Shown here: piece by piece, positions 50,429 through 62,535 of the stretch
How positions within the stretch are numbered: position 1 is the first letter of the stretch
Layout of the letters: each line of letters starts with the position of its first letter
NCBI RefSeq assembly: GCF_947623445.1
Contig: NC_135246.1
Span: 19,092,288-19,156,287 of the forward strand
DNA: 64,000 bases
Origin: Clavelina lepadiformis
Lineage: Eukaryota > Chordata > Ascidiacea > Aplousobranchia > Clavelinidae
Direction: 5' to 3'
Position numbers and translations under genes: made by a program
Notes under the pieces: generated by a model
Seen by the model: only the letters and a program-made list of their open reading frames with translations
Database searches by the model: none
Told to the model about the DNA's origin: nothing

Positions 50429-51764
50429 ACTCGTGAAGTTGTTTACTGATTATTTAAAGAAGACCCAAGCTCAAGCTGTTCATCAAATGCACTTTATTTA
50501 AGAACTGGAAAAATAAAAAGTCAACCAAAATAAGAAGTTATTTTCGAGTACCATCCAACCTAAAGCATGTTTCAATTGTCGTGAAACAATATGTGATTTC
50601 AAGTTTTCGGACAATTTAGACCGTGCAATAGTTGTTATTCACAATAAACACATAAAATCATCTTTTATCTCATTATCTGGAAAACTGACATTACAATATA
50701 GGCCTACTCAGAATGGCGCAATCGGAAGTGCCATAATGAAATAGGCTAAATTCTTCAAATAAAGATTTAATTTTAAAATGTTTCCGCCTATGCTAAAAAG
50801 GATGAATGAAATGAGCGTACGCCACTCGTATGTTTTCATTGAACTATTGTGTAGATGGCAATATAAACCCATTTTGGGGAGCACAGGACAGACTGTAATT
50901 AATCATACAGAGTGAACATTTCACCATATGTAGGTTAGGTTACGCCACCCATATAGTTAAAGATAGATTAGGAGAATGGGTATGGCATGGAAAAAGTCGA
51001 TTTAAGCTATTTAGGCCTATAAGATTTAATTGAAGTTAGCTTTACATTAGAAGGAAGATTTAGGTTACTACCGGTATGTCAGCATGTCGTAATATTTAAG
51101 CTAGCTTAACAAGAAACCATGAAAAATTGCTTTGAACGTAAGATTTTTTTTCCAGTGAAATACTGAAATAGTGGCAGGCTCGCAGTCTTAATCATAACAC
51201 ATGTTTGATTGACAGCACCGAGTTCCGGAGTTGATCTAACTATTACTAAAACCTTTGCAAACTCACCTTTTTGGGAAGGTTCATTCATTCATTGTAAGGG
51301 GATAAAAAATTGTTCTGACGCAGAGCAAGTGCTTAATCACAGAATACTAACAACAAGCCTAATTAATGCAATGCTTATCAAGCACATCAAGAAGTACAAT
51401 TATTTTGCCCTTTGGCGCTATCATCACTTGGCCAAGACTTTCCTCAGTCCCAGAGAGAAGGTTAATTATAATGATCATACCACATCATCCCTAACCATTG
51501 GCGTATGCAGAAAATTTTCATGGGGAGGATTTTGCAAGGTCGCCCACTAAATTTGGTATGGTCTGGTAATGGTATCATAATCTTTATCCACGGACTGAGG
51601 AAAATGTTTTTACATAACTTAAACTCGGCGATGAGTCCTCATCATTGGAGAACCGGTTACGAAGCTTGTGGTAGCGCAAATTTCGATGGATACACATGTT
51701 TACTTCATTTTTTTGATTTTTGAGTTTTTACTGCCCGAATTTGGAAATGTATATTAGCACCACT

Positions 51765-51900
51765 GCAAAGGAGCAAGTGGCCTTAGTGCCTTGTCCAAGG
51801 GCATTACAGGAATAGCGGTACTGGGTATCGAACACGGGCCGCAATTATCCAATGCCAGCGGCCTAACCACTTCGTAACCGAGTCGATAATTTAGTGATAA
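51765..51900 (-). repeat. tRNA-derived SINE
   Basis: Read on the minus strand it has an A-box-like tggttaggccgctgg and a B-box-like gtgttcgatacccagt, followed by cttggacaaggcac, a motif found after the tRNA head in several deuterostome SINEs. The tRNA part is diverged and the 3' boundary is uncertain. Confidence 0.55.
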
Positions 51901-53168
51901 TTACCGCTCTGGTTACCGAGCTAGTTATGCAAGCTTTGAAACAAAAGTAATTTGCGAAATATTATTAGAGCGTTTATGACCAAACCAAAAACACTGGTTG
52001 GGAATTTCCCTATAAGGTTATTTTCAATTGCAGAAATTTCGAGAACTTGCTCAGAGCTGGCCTAATGCGTACCGGATGCTAATTTTGGTGGATCAGGTGA
52101 CATGGAAAATATAGAGCCTGCTACTTTAAATCGGGTTGCATCAAAATCTCGTAATTCTTAAGTTGTAGTTAACCAACCAATACGGATGGATCTGAGCCAG
52201 GCAAACTTACAGAATAATAATAAGGATGAGGAAAGTTGAAAATGAAACCAAGAAATCAAAAGATTTGCGGTTATTGGTTTATATGCTTATTTGTAGAAAG
52301 TGATCAATAGTTAATTTCATCTTTTACATACACAAGTAGTGCTCATTTTTAACATTAACAGGCAAAGATTCCTACCTATAGCCTATTGAAAATGGGATCT
52401 TTTTTACTTTTGCACTTCCATATTAGGATCGAGTATTGAATTATTACGTCATAATTTCTTCTTTAATACCTTCAGACACCATTCAATTCATGCCTTCGAG
52501 TTTGAGTGCAAAAGTATAAAATACCCCAAAAAAGTTTCTTGTACACCAGTAGTATAGTCCTACATGTAGACCTATCAAACGCTGACAAGGCCAAGGGCTT
52601 ATCAGCTTCACGCTTTTTGAAAATTTTATTTAGCTTATCGAGAATAGAAAGAAGCGATTAGAATTTTCTACAACTGTAAAAAATAAATTTTGTTGTTATC
52701 ACAGTGCATTTTACTGAATAGGCTCTTTTCAAGTTACAGCCGCCATTTTTTTTGGAGGTGACAAAATTTTTTCGATTGCATTTAGTGAAAATTGTGGCAC
52801 CTACACGCACGACATTTATCAACCTGCAAGCCAAATATATTTCTCATCACTCTGATTTGTAATGCTGTACCGGTAATTATACAGAGAAAAACTCGTTGCT
52901 TGAACGCCAATTTGTAATAAATAAACAAAGACGTTAGGCTTCATTGTACGCCATCATGCCAAATTTATTATAATTATAATGTTGATTTAATATAATTCTG
53001 TGTGCACGTTGATGAATCTCGTGCGTGCATGGTTTCGCGAATGTTCGATCATTGAAACGAATTCAAGCAACAGAAGAGCATCCTTTATTATCAAGTAATT
53101 TTAATCTTAACAGACTTGCTGAAGCATTTGAGTTTGCCAACTCTTGGTTGAGAAACGTTGCTTTAGAC

Positions 53169-53655
53169 CAGGGGTCGGCAACCTTTTTCTAGTCACGGGC
53201 CAAATGTCGAATGTACAACTCTTTGGCGGGCCAGAATTTTCATTAATACTATAATTCACACTCACTTCAGTATATTACGCTACATTGTTGCAATCTCAAT
53301 CATACCAATCACAAAAAGAGCAAAATATATGTATTCACACTTCAACAACTAAGCATTATAAAAAAGTTTAGGTTAAAGCTCGTGTGCATCTCTCTTTTTA
53401 TCTATAACGACTAGTCTAGTCTACTCTACAGACTTGTACGAGATACTAGTCTACCGCCTTCGCACCAGTTTTATGGCGTAACAATAGACTAGTACGACGT
53501 ACTTATGGCGTAACCATACCACAATTTTTTCAAACAGTGCTAACACTGCAGTTTGAAACTCAACAAGAAACGGCAGGCCGTATTCTTGTGATAACTAATT
53601 AATATGTCTCTGGCCGGACGATTTCGCATGGTGGGCCGTAGGTTGCCGACCCTTG
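53169..53655. mobile_element. hAT MITE upstream of the DNAJB gene
   Basis: Ends caggggtcggcaacc and ggttgccgacccttg are inverted. A perfect 8-bp duplication ctttagac (53161-53168 and 53656-53663) flanks it. The 487-bp interior has ggccaaatgtcg near the left end and repeated actagtct motifs; it is non-coding. Confidence 0.9.
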
Positions 53656-53999
53656 CTTTAGACCAAAGTTTAAAGGTAGCTTGTCTGTTAAAATCACATC
53701 GGAGACACGTCAGCAATAGTTGTGTTGATTTGAAATTTGGTCACTAAACTTGTTTGGTTAACAAAATTTTTAGCAATACATGTGACATGACTCAACAATT
53801 CATGTCACAGTATACAGATCAATTATATATAGATGTTAAATGCTAATCTTGTATTAGGTCATGTAGTTATTGAATTTATGCATTAAGAAGCTTACTATAT
53901 ATATAACTATATAAGTTTTGCTTGCGTGAAAGTTAAAACTGATAATTTAATCATTGGTTTTGTTTACTGCTATCATATAAATTTTTGCTAGACTAAAGA

Positions 54000-54884
54000 A
54001 TGTCGGACTATTACGAAACATTGGGCGTAAAAAAAAATGCGACGGAAGCAGACATCAAAAAAGCTTATCGTAAAATGGCCCTGAAGTGGCATCCAGATAA
54101 GAACCCTGATAATAAGGAAGAGGCTGAAGCAATGTTCAAGAGTATATCGGAAGCATACGAGGTGCTATCCGATAAGCAAAAGAGAGAAGTTTATGATCGT
54201 TACGGAAAAGAGGGACTCACAAATGGTGCAGGACCTGGTGGTCCAGGTGGATTTCACTTTGAGTTTCACAATCCGCAAGATATTTTCAAAGAATTTTTCG
54301 GAGGACATGATCCTTTTGCGGAAGCTTTTGGGGGTGGAGGAGGATTTGGGTTTGGAGGTTTAACCGGACATGACCCATTCGCTGGCTTTTCTACATTTTC
54401 GTCAATGGGAGGGTTTTCCGGATTTTCTGGATTTCCTGATGCCGGTGGTGCTGGCAGTGCGTCAAGTTTTACAACATTCAGTAGCAGTTCCAGTGGCGGT
54501 GGAGGTTTTCGTGGAAAATCTGTGACAAAAACAATAAAGACTGTCAACGGACGCAGAGTTGAAACCAAGAAGGTTGTTGAGAACGGTAAAGAGAGAGTAG
54601 AAGTACGAGAAAACGGCAAAATAAAATCTGTTACAATTAACGGAAAAGCAGACAATGAAGCACTGGCAATTGAAAGAAGTAAGGAGAATGAAGGAAGCCC
54701 CGTGGACATGATCCAGGACCGCTCGTCGTTTCGAACTTCCTCTCATCACTCTTCCCGGAAGCATCCTTTCCCTGAAAATGATGGGTTTAGCGAAGAAGAC
54801 ATCCGGCGAGCAACAGAAGAAAGCCTCAAAGAGCAGAAAAAAAGCAGACCAAGCAGCGGCAGAAGTTATTTTAACTGGAAATAA
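54000..54884 (+). CDS. DNAJB6-like J-domain co-chaperone with C-terminal UIM, intronless
   Basis: A single exon encodes 294 residues. The J domain (3-69) has the HPD motif at 31-33, which stimulates Hsp70 ATPase. A Gly/Phe region (75-150) with [13 protein letters not shown] follows, then a Ser/Thr-rich segment (FTTFSSSSS, about 157-165) and the DNAJB6-type C-terminal domain ([32 protein letters not shown]). In DNAJB6 the Ser/Thr segment is needed to block amyloid formation. Unlike human DNAJB6, it ends with [16 protein letters not shown] (264-279), which fits the ubiquitin-interacting motif consensus and recalls DNAJB2. It may represent the state before the vertebrate DNAJB2/DNAJB6 split, or a convergent gain. 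It lies between the two divergent INPP5K-like genes. Confidence 0.92.
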   Translation: MSDYYETLGVKKNATEADIKKAYRKMALKWHPDKNPDNKEEAEAMFKSISEAYEVLSDKQKREVYDRYGKEGLTNGAGPGGPGGFHFEFHNPQDIFKEFFGGHDPFAEAFGGGGGFGFGGLTGHDPFAGFSTFSSMGGFSGFSGFPDAGGAGSASSFTTFSSSSSGGGGFRGKSVTKTIKTVNGRRVETKKVVENGKERVEVRENGKIKSVTINGKADNEALAIERSKENEGSPVDMIQDRSSFRTSSHHSSRKHPFPENDGFSEEDIRRATEESLKEQKKSRPSSGRSYFNWK

Positions 54885-56524
54885 CTGAAAGGCGACAAAA
54901 ACTGACGTTTACTGTGCTAGTATTTTTACTTTATTTTTTTCTGTTGTCTTGATGTTTACAGATACACTTTGGCGAGTAAATGTGATTCTAGTTAATTAAA
55001 TGGAAATGTCCAGATTCATTCATTCATGAATGAAAATTACAATGAATGTGTAACGTTCTGTATATAATGTGAAATACAAAAATACAATTAACTTACGCAT
55101 TCATTTGTAATTTGATAACTTGGATGTCACATAGAAATGGAAAGCTGGTTGTTTATACTAAACAGGAGTGAAGAGATACTTTAAATATTATTGAGTGATA
55201 ACTGACATTACATGTTGTTCTACCACTTTTCTCTGCCTTTGCAACTTTCTTTCACCCTTAATTCCACATCTTATTGAACCTAAAAGCTTTTGTGTATAGT
55301 TGAGAAATAAGTCACTCAAAACATACTTATGAGAATATTCAATAAGAAATACTTGCTGTATACCTATTTTTTGTAAGTTGTACATGTTATTGTTATATTA
55401 TTGTGCATCTTGGTCAGGAGAGTTGGTTGTGGTTAGCTCATTGTGATGTAGGGATGATGATATTTAGTTTGTTCTGTTTTTGGAGATTTGTTTACCATGT
55501 ACATATAAATATGCATTGATATTGACTGATCCATTTAGTGACAATCCAATTTGAATTTAATTCATTCTGTGGGATAACAGTCTAACAAGAAAAAGGTAAT
55601 GAGCGATTTCTAATCTGTCAGGATTATAAATATAGCTTAACCTATTTATGTGTTTTTTTACATATCGAACATTGTGTGGTCACATGCAATTCGAAAAAAG
55701 AAATCAAGACCGCCACTGTCATACTTGAAGTTTATCGTTACTTGATGCTCCGTTGTTTCTAAATTGCATTCCATTCGTCTATTTAAAAGGAGACGATCTT
55801 CTTATATTATAACTTACAGAAGTGTTCGACTGAGTAAGAGTGACCTACACGCTGTCGTATTAATAAGGCTGATGTCTATGTGTTTTATATTATGTTGTGA
55901 TATTTCATTTCTGGGTGCAGAAATCGTTGATGTAGCTGCAAGTTTGTAAATTGTCAAGTGTCAGTCTACATTTTTTGTTTTTGTTGAGTGGCGTTTACTG
56001 TTTTTACTCGTTCACTACCAATGCAGGAGTATTTGATGTTAAAAGTTTAAGTTTTAAAATAACAAAGGCGAGGATCATTCAAAACAGCGTTAGTTTAAAT
56101 AAAATAGCCCACTTGTGATTCAATAAGTTTCATCTATATTTCACTATATTACTAATTTCACTATAGTACCAATCTGCCCGAGGTATTGGCATTATTACAT
56201 TTCATCAGATATCGACTTTCAGTGAGATTGTTTTACATATTAGAACTGAGAATGTCTCTGGCATATAGCGCTACCTTAATTCATGTGTTGTATGTAATTG
56301 TATATGCCAATTATATTTCTCAAGTGAACGTGACCACCATATGAAGTTAAGGACTTAGATGCCGCAATACTTAATGTTTATTATAGCTTACTGGAAAGTG
56401 GTTCATTGCTCGCTTAATGCATTTAGGATAAGTGTTTGCTCTCTTGATCAGATTTCTAGCCTAAGGATAAAATGTAGGTTCTCTGGTGTAAGTTAGCTTC
56501 TCTTAAAGTGTGTAGATGTACATC
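54885..56524. other. DNAJB 3' region and INPP5K-like B upstream region
   Basis: AT-rich sequence with no supported exon, repeat or clear poly(A) signal close to the DNAJB stop. A duplicated attcattcatgaatga palindromic stretch lies near 55014-55031. Confidence 0.4.
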
Positions 56525-59500
56525 ATGAAGCAGTTGAGGTAAGAATTATAGAAACATTTAATGGTGTTTGTAACAACTACTTTGATCATTTGTTTACTTC
56601 TTAACTCTCCTTATTGATTTGAAATGTTTGTGAAAAATATAGGGATGTTGATGCAGTAGAATCCACCTCCAATTCACTGCAAATCTTTTATTTAGTGAGC
56701 AGTAAATGTATAAGCAAATACACTTGAAAATACCAAAAATAATGAAATAAAATCTGTTATTATTGTTTACTTTATACATCTCGCACACAAGAGAATATCA
56801 CGGTATCATAAAGTGTTTTACTGCTTTCAGTGCAAAAATTCCACCCAATTGTAAATAGGACGCAGCAGTGGTTGGATTTATTGTTTAATCAGCAATGAAT
56901 TCGTTTAAGTTGATTGTTTTATATTTGCTTATTCATCTCAGTTGAAGTTTTTGACTTCACTATGAACTTATCTTTAGGTTGCAGATAATCACATGGAACG
57001 TGGGGGGGTCGGAAACAATAAACAATGATCAGTTCACCAAATTGCTTTGTCTGGATAAAGCAAACCCGGTTGATGTCTATGTAATTAGGTACTCTCGTTT
57101 AACTTTTCTTGATATTCATAAATTTAACAACAATGTTTCCTTCGGTAATATTTTGCCTGATGTCATTTTGAAAATGTTTAGTCTACAAGAGATCGAAACG
57201 GGATTTCTCGAGACCGCAAAAAGCTTTGTATCTTATGATGACTGGGCCAAGTTATTTATGTCAACTCTGTCTTCTCTTGGATTTTACCTGGTAAGCGGCT
57301 CATTGTCATGAAAGATCAACCATGTAGACGATATATTTATCAATACATAGCTGCTTCAAAGATAAGTCATAACTTGTAATTATAAACATGTCGAATGAAC
57401 ATAGATGCTAAAGTGGTTTGTGGAAGTTGAAAAAAAGCTGCCATATATTTCTTTGATTTAATTCAGGTTGAAAATGTTCGTGTTCAAGGATTGTCTCTTT
57501 CGGTTTTCGCTCACCTCACTCATCTTCCGTTTGTTCGATTTGTGAGGACACATATCGTTCGAACCGGTTTGGCAGGCAACTGGGTACGTTCTCGATATTA
57601 CAAATACTAATTTCTACTTCAAAGTTCATTTTCACATGGATGCTCATTGTTTGAAATATCGTGATAACTGATAATATGATATGATAATTTAATGATATGA
57701 TATAATAATGGCACCATGTTTGCTGCTAAAACTAACGAAGCAGTATCAGTGACATTCATGGTCCGTTTCAACCAGAGTTTTTTGCACCAGGGCAACAAAG
57801 GTGGGGTAGCGATATCTGCCAGGGTGTACGGTGAAAAAATTTGCATTTTAAACACCCATCTCCCCGCACATCTCGAGTACGATGAAGCACGCGTGGAGCA
57901 ATTTTCCGATATTATCGAACAGATGGATTTTGATAATACGCTACCAATCTTAAGTCACGAGTGAGTTGCTATGAATGGTATTTTTGCTGTGGTTGGTTAA
58001 AAGAAATTGTGGTTTTATGCACCTGCAACAGAGACAAATGGCATGATTCGTTTAGCTTTATCTTCTGTTTTGTCAACAGCGTGATATTCTGGTCGGGAGA
58101 TCTCAATTTTCGAATAAATGGCTTTTCTCGAAAAGAAATCCTGGACTTGATTGAGAAGAAAGCTTACACTGATCTTTTACAAGGCGACCAGGTAATTATT
58201 TAAACATTGCCAAGTTATTTAAAAGATTCTGTATTTGAAGACAAATTAATCACGTGCAATTTTTTATTATATACGAGCATGTAGGAACATGTGTAAATGA
58301 AATGTACACATAAGTGCAACTATAGCGATAAGGCTGCGTGGTTTGCAAGAAGCTACACCATAACATGACAAAACATGTTCTATGGCATAAATGAATGATC
58401 TGTATGCAGCTGAAGAGGCACCTAGTACATAAAGATATTATGACAGATTTCATTGAAGGGGAAATCACCTTCCCACCTACCTACAAGGTAAATAAATTCA
58501 GTATTCAATGGATCCGTTTTGTGTAACTGATATTTTGATAATAATTTGTATAATATTGTTTCTATTGCCTGATTTCACTTCAATATTCATCAGAGCTTAC
58601 CTGTCATTAATTTGATTGAAAATTTGACATGTTCACAGAATTCACATAAGTGCATGTTATGTTGTTGTTATGCTTTTGTTTAAATAATAGTTTGATTTTG
58701 GAACTGATCGTTATGACACGAGTGAAAAGCAGCGGAAGCCAGCTTGGACCGATCGTATTCTCTACAGAATTAACCCCGACGTTGAAGCACTGGCTGGCTT
58801 GGGTGAGTAGATTGTTACTACTTTATTCCAACAAGTAAAACTTTCAACTTTGATATCTGCTTATTTCGCCAAAGCAGTATTTTTGTATATTTAGAGTGAG
58901 CAACATCTCACTAGAATTTTAGCAGATTTGTTGTGATTATGAATTATATGGTTCAAATTTGCTTGATCATTCAGTGTTTTTACATTCAGCAAGTTGGCAA
59001 AATTCCATCGATAATAATTTGACTTATGTTTTATTTATAGTGTCTAATGTTTCACTCGAGCAATGCGATTACAAAAGGTCATATGAGTACATTAAACAAG
59101 GGTCATACAGAAGTCACATGGAACTCAAAAGCAGCGACCATAAGCCTGTCTCAAGTCAATACAAGATTAAAGTAAATAATTTTTTTTTTTATTTAGCATA
59201 AGATAAGATTATAGTATTAATTACCGGTTGGAATTTGCCACTAAGCAAGTTTGAACCTGCCTGTCAACTAGTCTGCTACAAACTGCAGCGATCCTTCGCC
59301 TAAATTTACATAAAACACAAGTCGTCAACATGTTAACTTCCTCAGTCACCCCAAATCCGCCATTTCTCCACTTTCAGATCAGAAATGCCATAAAACAACT
59401 GGTTGAAATAAAAGTTGTTGGACCCTGGCAGAGTAAACTTGAGGGAGAGGTCAGTGTTGTTTATTCCAACGGTATGGTGCCGGACAGTTACGACTATCTT

Positions 59501-59999
59501 GCTCTTTATGAGGTCAGTGGGCTCTTTGTTTAAATACGTTATTTCCACCATAGTTGCCAGCACAAAATAATCAATAAAAATAAGCTGACTGTAACAATAG
59601 AAATCATGTTTGGATGGCAATGGTTTGAATCCATCCACAAAATGAATGAGTGCAATTTCATCGTACTAGCTTCTTTGTTTCACAAACTCTTAGCACTTTT
59701 TTTCTGTCATTTCTTGCAAAATATAGAAGCTTAGCGTTATTTTTATTATAGTTTTGACTATGAATCTTGTAGCAAAACTTCTGCTATGTTCACAGGAAAA
59801 CATTTCTGATTTTCGTTCGTACAAAACGTGGGTGTATTTACCAACGGTTGGAGATGAATACAGGATAAAAGACTCAATTCAAACCTGTCGATTTCCCTCT
59901 TTTGAAGTTGAAAAAAATGGAAGATTTCGTGTCGCATATTATAGCAGTAGAATGTCATGTTTATTAGGTTTAAGTGAGCCTTTTGAAATTAAAACTTAA
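56525..59999 (+). CDS. INPP5K: INPP5K-like inositol polyphosphate 5-phosphatase, copy B
   Basis: Eleven exons give 430 residues: 56525-56538, 56978-57088, 57182-57290, 57467-57583, 57791-57960, 58080-58191, 58410-58487, 58691-58802, 59041-59171, 59378-59512, 59796-59999. Seven of these (1, 2, 4-8) have exactly the same length as the matching exon of copy A, and every splice phase compared agrees. The catalytic motifs are intact: [33 protein letters not shown] (177-185), [10 protein letters not shown] (254-263), SDHKPV (306-311). A SKICH domain closes the protein ([34 protein letters not shown]). Protein identity to copy A appears only moderate, so the duplication is old and both copies look functional. 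The 14-base start exon encodes MKQL plus two bases. Confidence 0.92.
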
Positions 60000-60642
60000 T
60001 GAAAGTGTTACCATAGTTCAGCTGTTATTTGCGTTTTGTTGTGATGGTACTGTAGAGTGCTTTGGTACGGTAGTTGCAGATAAATTTATAATCAACTTGC
60101 TATTATTAATAATTAATTTGTAAATAGTTTGCCTGTGTTCCATTGTCGGCATAAAGTAAGGAATATTAATCAGTGTTACAGTTTATTGCATCACGAAACT
60201 TGTGGCAGCTGCCACACCCAACCTTAAAAAACTATAGAATAATCAAATGCAAATTTTCTGTTTTAATGTTCTGAGCGCGAAGAATCATTTGTGAAGCTTT
60301 TAAATAACTGTTTAACTGAAGACACTAGCTAGACATCCAGTAATGCATTCCATGTGTTCATGTATTCTGTTGCAACTGAGGAACGCCTTGTATTGTACGC
60401 TAAACTTTTATAAACTGTCTTCTAAAAACTTCCTATATAACCAAGCAAATGTACCCGGACCTTCACGTTTTAGGCATCAGGTCAACTAGCTGTTAGTGTG
60501 ACAGATAGTTTTTTTTCATTTCACTTTTATCTTTGTTGTTTTTCCTTAACTTTACAAAATTGTGCTCTGTATACTGTGATTAGACTCATGTAATTGCCAT
60601 TTTGTTGAATGCAAACTAGTTTTACACAGATGAACTGTAAAT

Positions 60643-60655
60643 AATAAATTTTATT
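60643..60655. terminator. Overlapping poly(A) signals for convergent genes
   Basis: AATAAA at 60643-60648 serves the + strand (INPP5K-like B, 644 bases after its stop) and TTTATT at 60650-60655 is AATAAA on the minus strand (MRPL9, about 130 bases after its stop). Assignment is by position only. Confidence 0.45.
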
Positions 60656-60783
60656 CAACAAAGTTTCAGCAATGGTGTCCATGACCCCTCAGACTGTTTT
60701 TCGGCCGTAGGTCAACCCTTTCACATTGACCATTATACAAAAACATTATGTAACAAGAAGCGTGTTCTTCCAAGGCCTTTTTA

Positions 60784-62535
60784 TCAAGATAACTCGATAT
60801 CGTTGAGCTCCGTAGGCTCCCATCCCGTGATGGTGATTTTTAGTGGAATTGTGTCGAGCTCGTTTACCTGTTATAAAGGGTCAATACTAAATTTGGAAAA
60901 CAGTAAACATAACAAGCAACTATAAACTTCTCTTTTACTTACTGTTACTTTGATCTCGTGCACGCGATCCTCGTCAACATTTCTGTTTGTAATCGGATAA
61001 TCAGGCAGAGTTATAGCTGAGGGTACAAGTGAAAGGTTGTGTGTCTGGGAAGGGATAATTGTATATGGTGAAATTGTGCAGTCTTCAGTATAAATTATGT
61101 TATTTTGACTGCAACAAAATAACTTTAACCTGCTCAAACAGAACCACAGAATGGTCTAAAACAGTCAGCTCTTGCTTGCACATATTTTTACGGAATGACA
61201 AAATTCGGTGAACTGTCTCACCCGAAGAAGTGACCGAGCCAATAATTCAGGGGTTAATGTCCACTCTACGTCTTTTCGGAAGGAGCAGGGGAGAATGGTT
61301 TGTTCCTTTAGCCAGAGGATCATTCGACGGCCGGAAACTGATTGTGATGTCTTAAACATTCAAACAAACATTTCTCAAAATGTTTTCAGCGAGAGAAAGC
61401 GAAACACACAACTCATTTATAAATACGGTCAGTAAGCACCAGTTGTTGGGCCGAATACTCCTCAATATTTTCAGGGGATGCATACACTGCTTTTCCTTGA
61501 AAAATTAATCTTCGGCCGAAGTGTTTAGGTAAATCTAACATCTCCCCTTTGACACCAAATTCTGTAACGTCAATACAAGACCACTTAATATACATACATC
61601 ATACGTGCAGACTAACCGTCAAGTTCTATATTCTAATACATTTTCAAATGTTTAACTCTTGTTTGTTTCATCAGAAGTGAGTGCATGTTCCAAGCCAATT
61701 CTTGCTACCAAAACTTGAGCTATGTTTACAAAATGTAAGGCAACTTATAAAAGTCAGTTGAAATAGGGCGATGAAACTTCCAGCAAGGGATTGTGTAACA
61801 AGGTCTGATCGATGCGGCCAGATGAGAATTTGCAGTGTACATAATCATAAATATTCCAACAGTTTAAGAATTTATCGCGAAATTATTAACTGTTGGCTTA
61901 AATCTAAACATAAGAAGGGGGGCTGGTGTTCAATTCAGAAACCTTAAGCTTTGAATTTCACAAGTTTCTTTCCTGGAGTAAAATCTCATCCTACTAAACG
62001 GCAGGTAACTTGACTTGCTCATAATGAGGAAGCTAAGTCTATGAAAGTTCCCTCATGCAAAAACATTGTAAACATATTATGGACATGCCTTGGAATTAAC
62101 TAACGTATTGTAATACCTGATACATCCTCTGTTAATATGAATTTCAAGTTTTTAGGACCATTATCACGTCCAACAACCTTGTAGACCTGATGAAGCTCTG
62201 TAAGTTTGGCAGGTCGTCCTAATTTTGGAAGCGGCGCTTTATTATGTCTTGCTAATTTTAATGTACTGGCCTGAGAAAAATATTTATCGTTACCAAACAA
62301 ACAGTAAAATTTCATCAGCTTCAAAATAGACAATTTATCAAAACTACTACGCCAAAAAAGACTAGCTTTTTTATAACCTGAGATAAGAAAATAAATATAA
62401 ACCGTGTAAACAATGTACAACGATAGGCCAGCTTCCACATACCGATGATGTTGCGGTTGTCTGTAACAAAGCACATGATTGCCTTGTAAAATGTGCTAAG
62501 GTTTTTAGTAGTCTTCCTCCAACAAAGTAAATCAT
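60784..62535 (-). CDS. MRPL9: Mitochondrial large ribosomal subunit protein bL9m
   Basis: Seven exons give about 240 residues (human 267): 62535-62443, 62270-62117, 61561-61427, 61337-61222, 61168-61130 (or from 61174), 61044-60943, 60867-60784. The N-terminus is a basic, hydroxylated mitochondrial targeting type (GGRLLKTLAHFTRQSCALLQ). KLTELHQVYKVVG and NLKFILTEDVS match the region before the bL9 fold. The bL9 core reads EFGVKGEMLDLPKHFGRRLI, then GKAVYASPENIEEY. The C-terminal part has DVEWTLTPELLARSLL, LPDYPI, HEIKVTVNELDTIPLKI, parallel to human KWELNPEIVARHFF and LPEEPI. Intron 4 would be only about 50 bases with a poor pyrimidine tract; I placed it to keep the family-like LDHSVVLFEQ in frame. 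Confidence 0.88.

Larger units (their letters stand above)
50429..53999. other. Divergent spacer between INPP5K-like A and the DNAJB gene
   Basis: Holds the second copy of the dispersed repeat (about 50830-50900), a SINE-like sequence (about 51765-51900) and a hAT MITE (53169-53655). TATA-like sequence (tatatatataac, about 53896) lies some 100 bases before the DNAJB start codon. No exon is supported. Confidence 0.45.

Noticed and set aside
54266-54764. Two long minus-strand frames (147 and 100 codons)
   Set aside because: Both are antisense to the Gly-rich part of the DNAJB coding sequence, a usual source of spurious frames.
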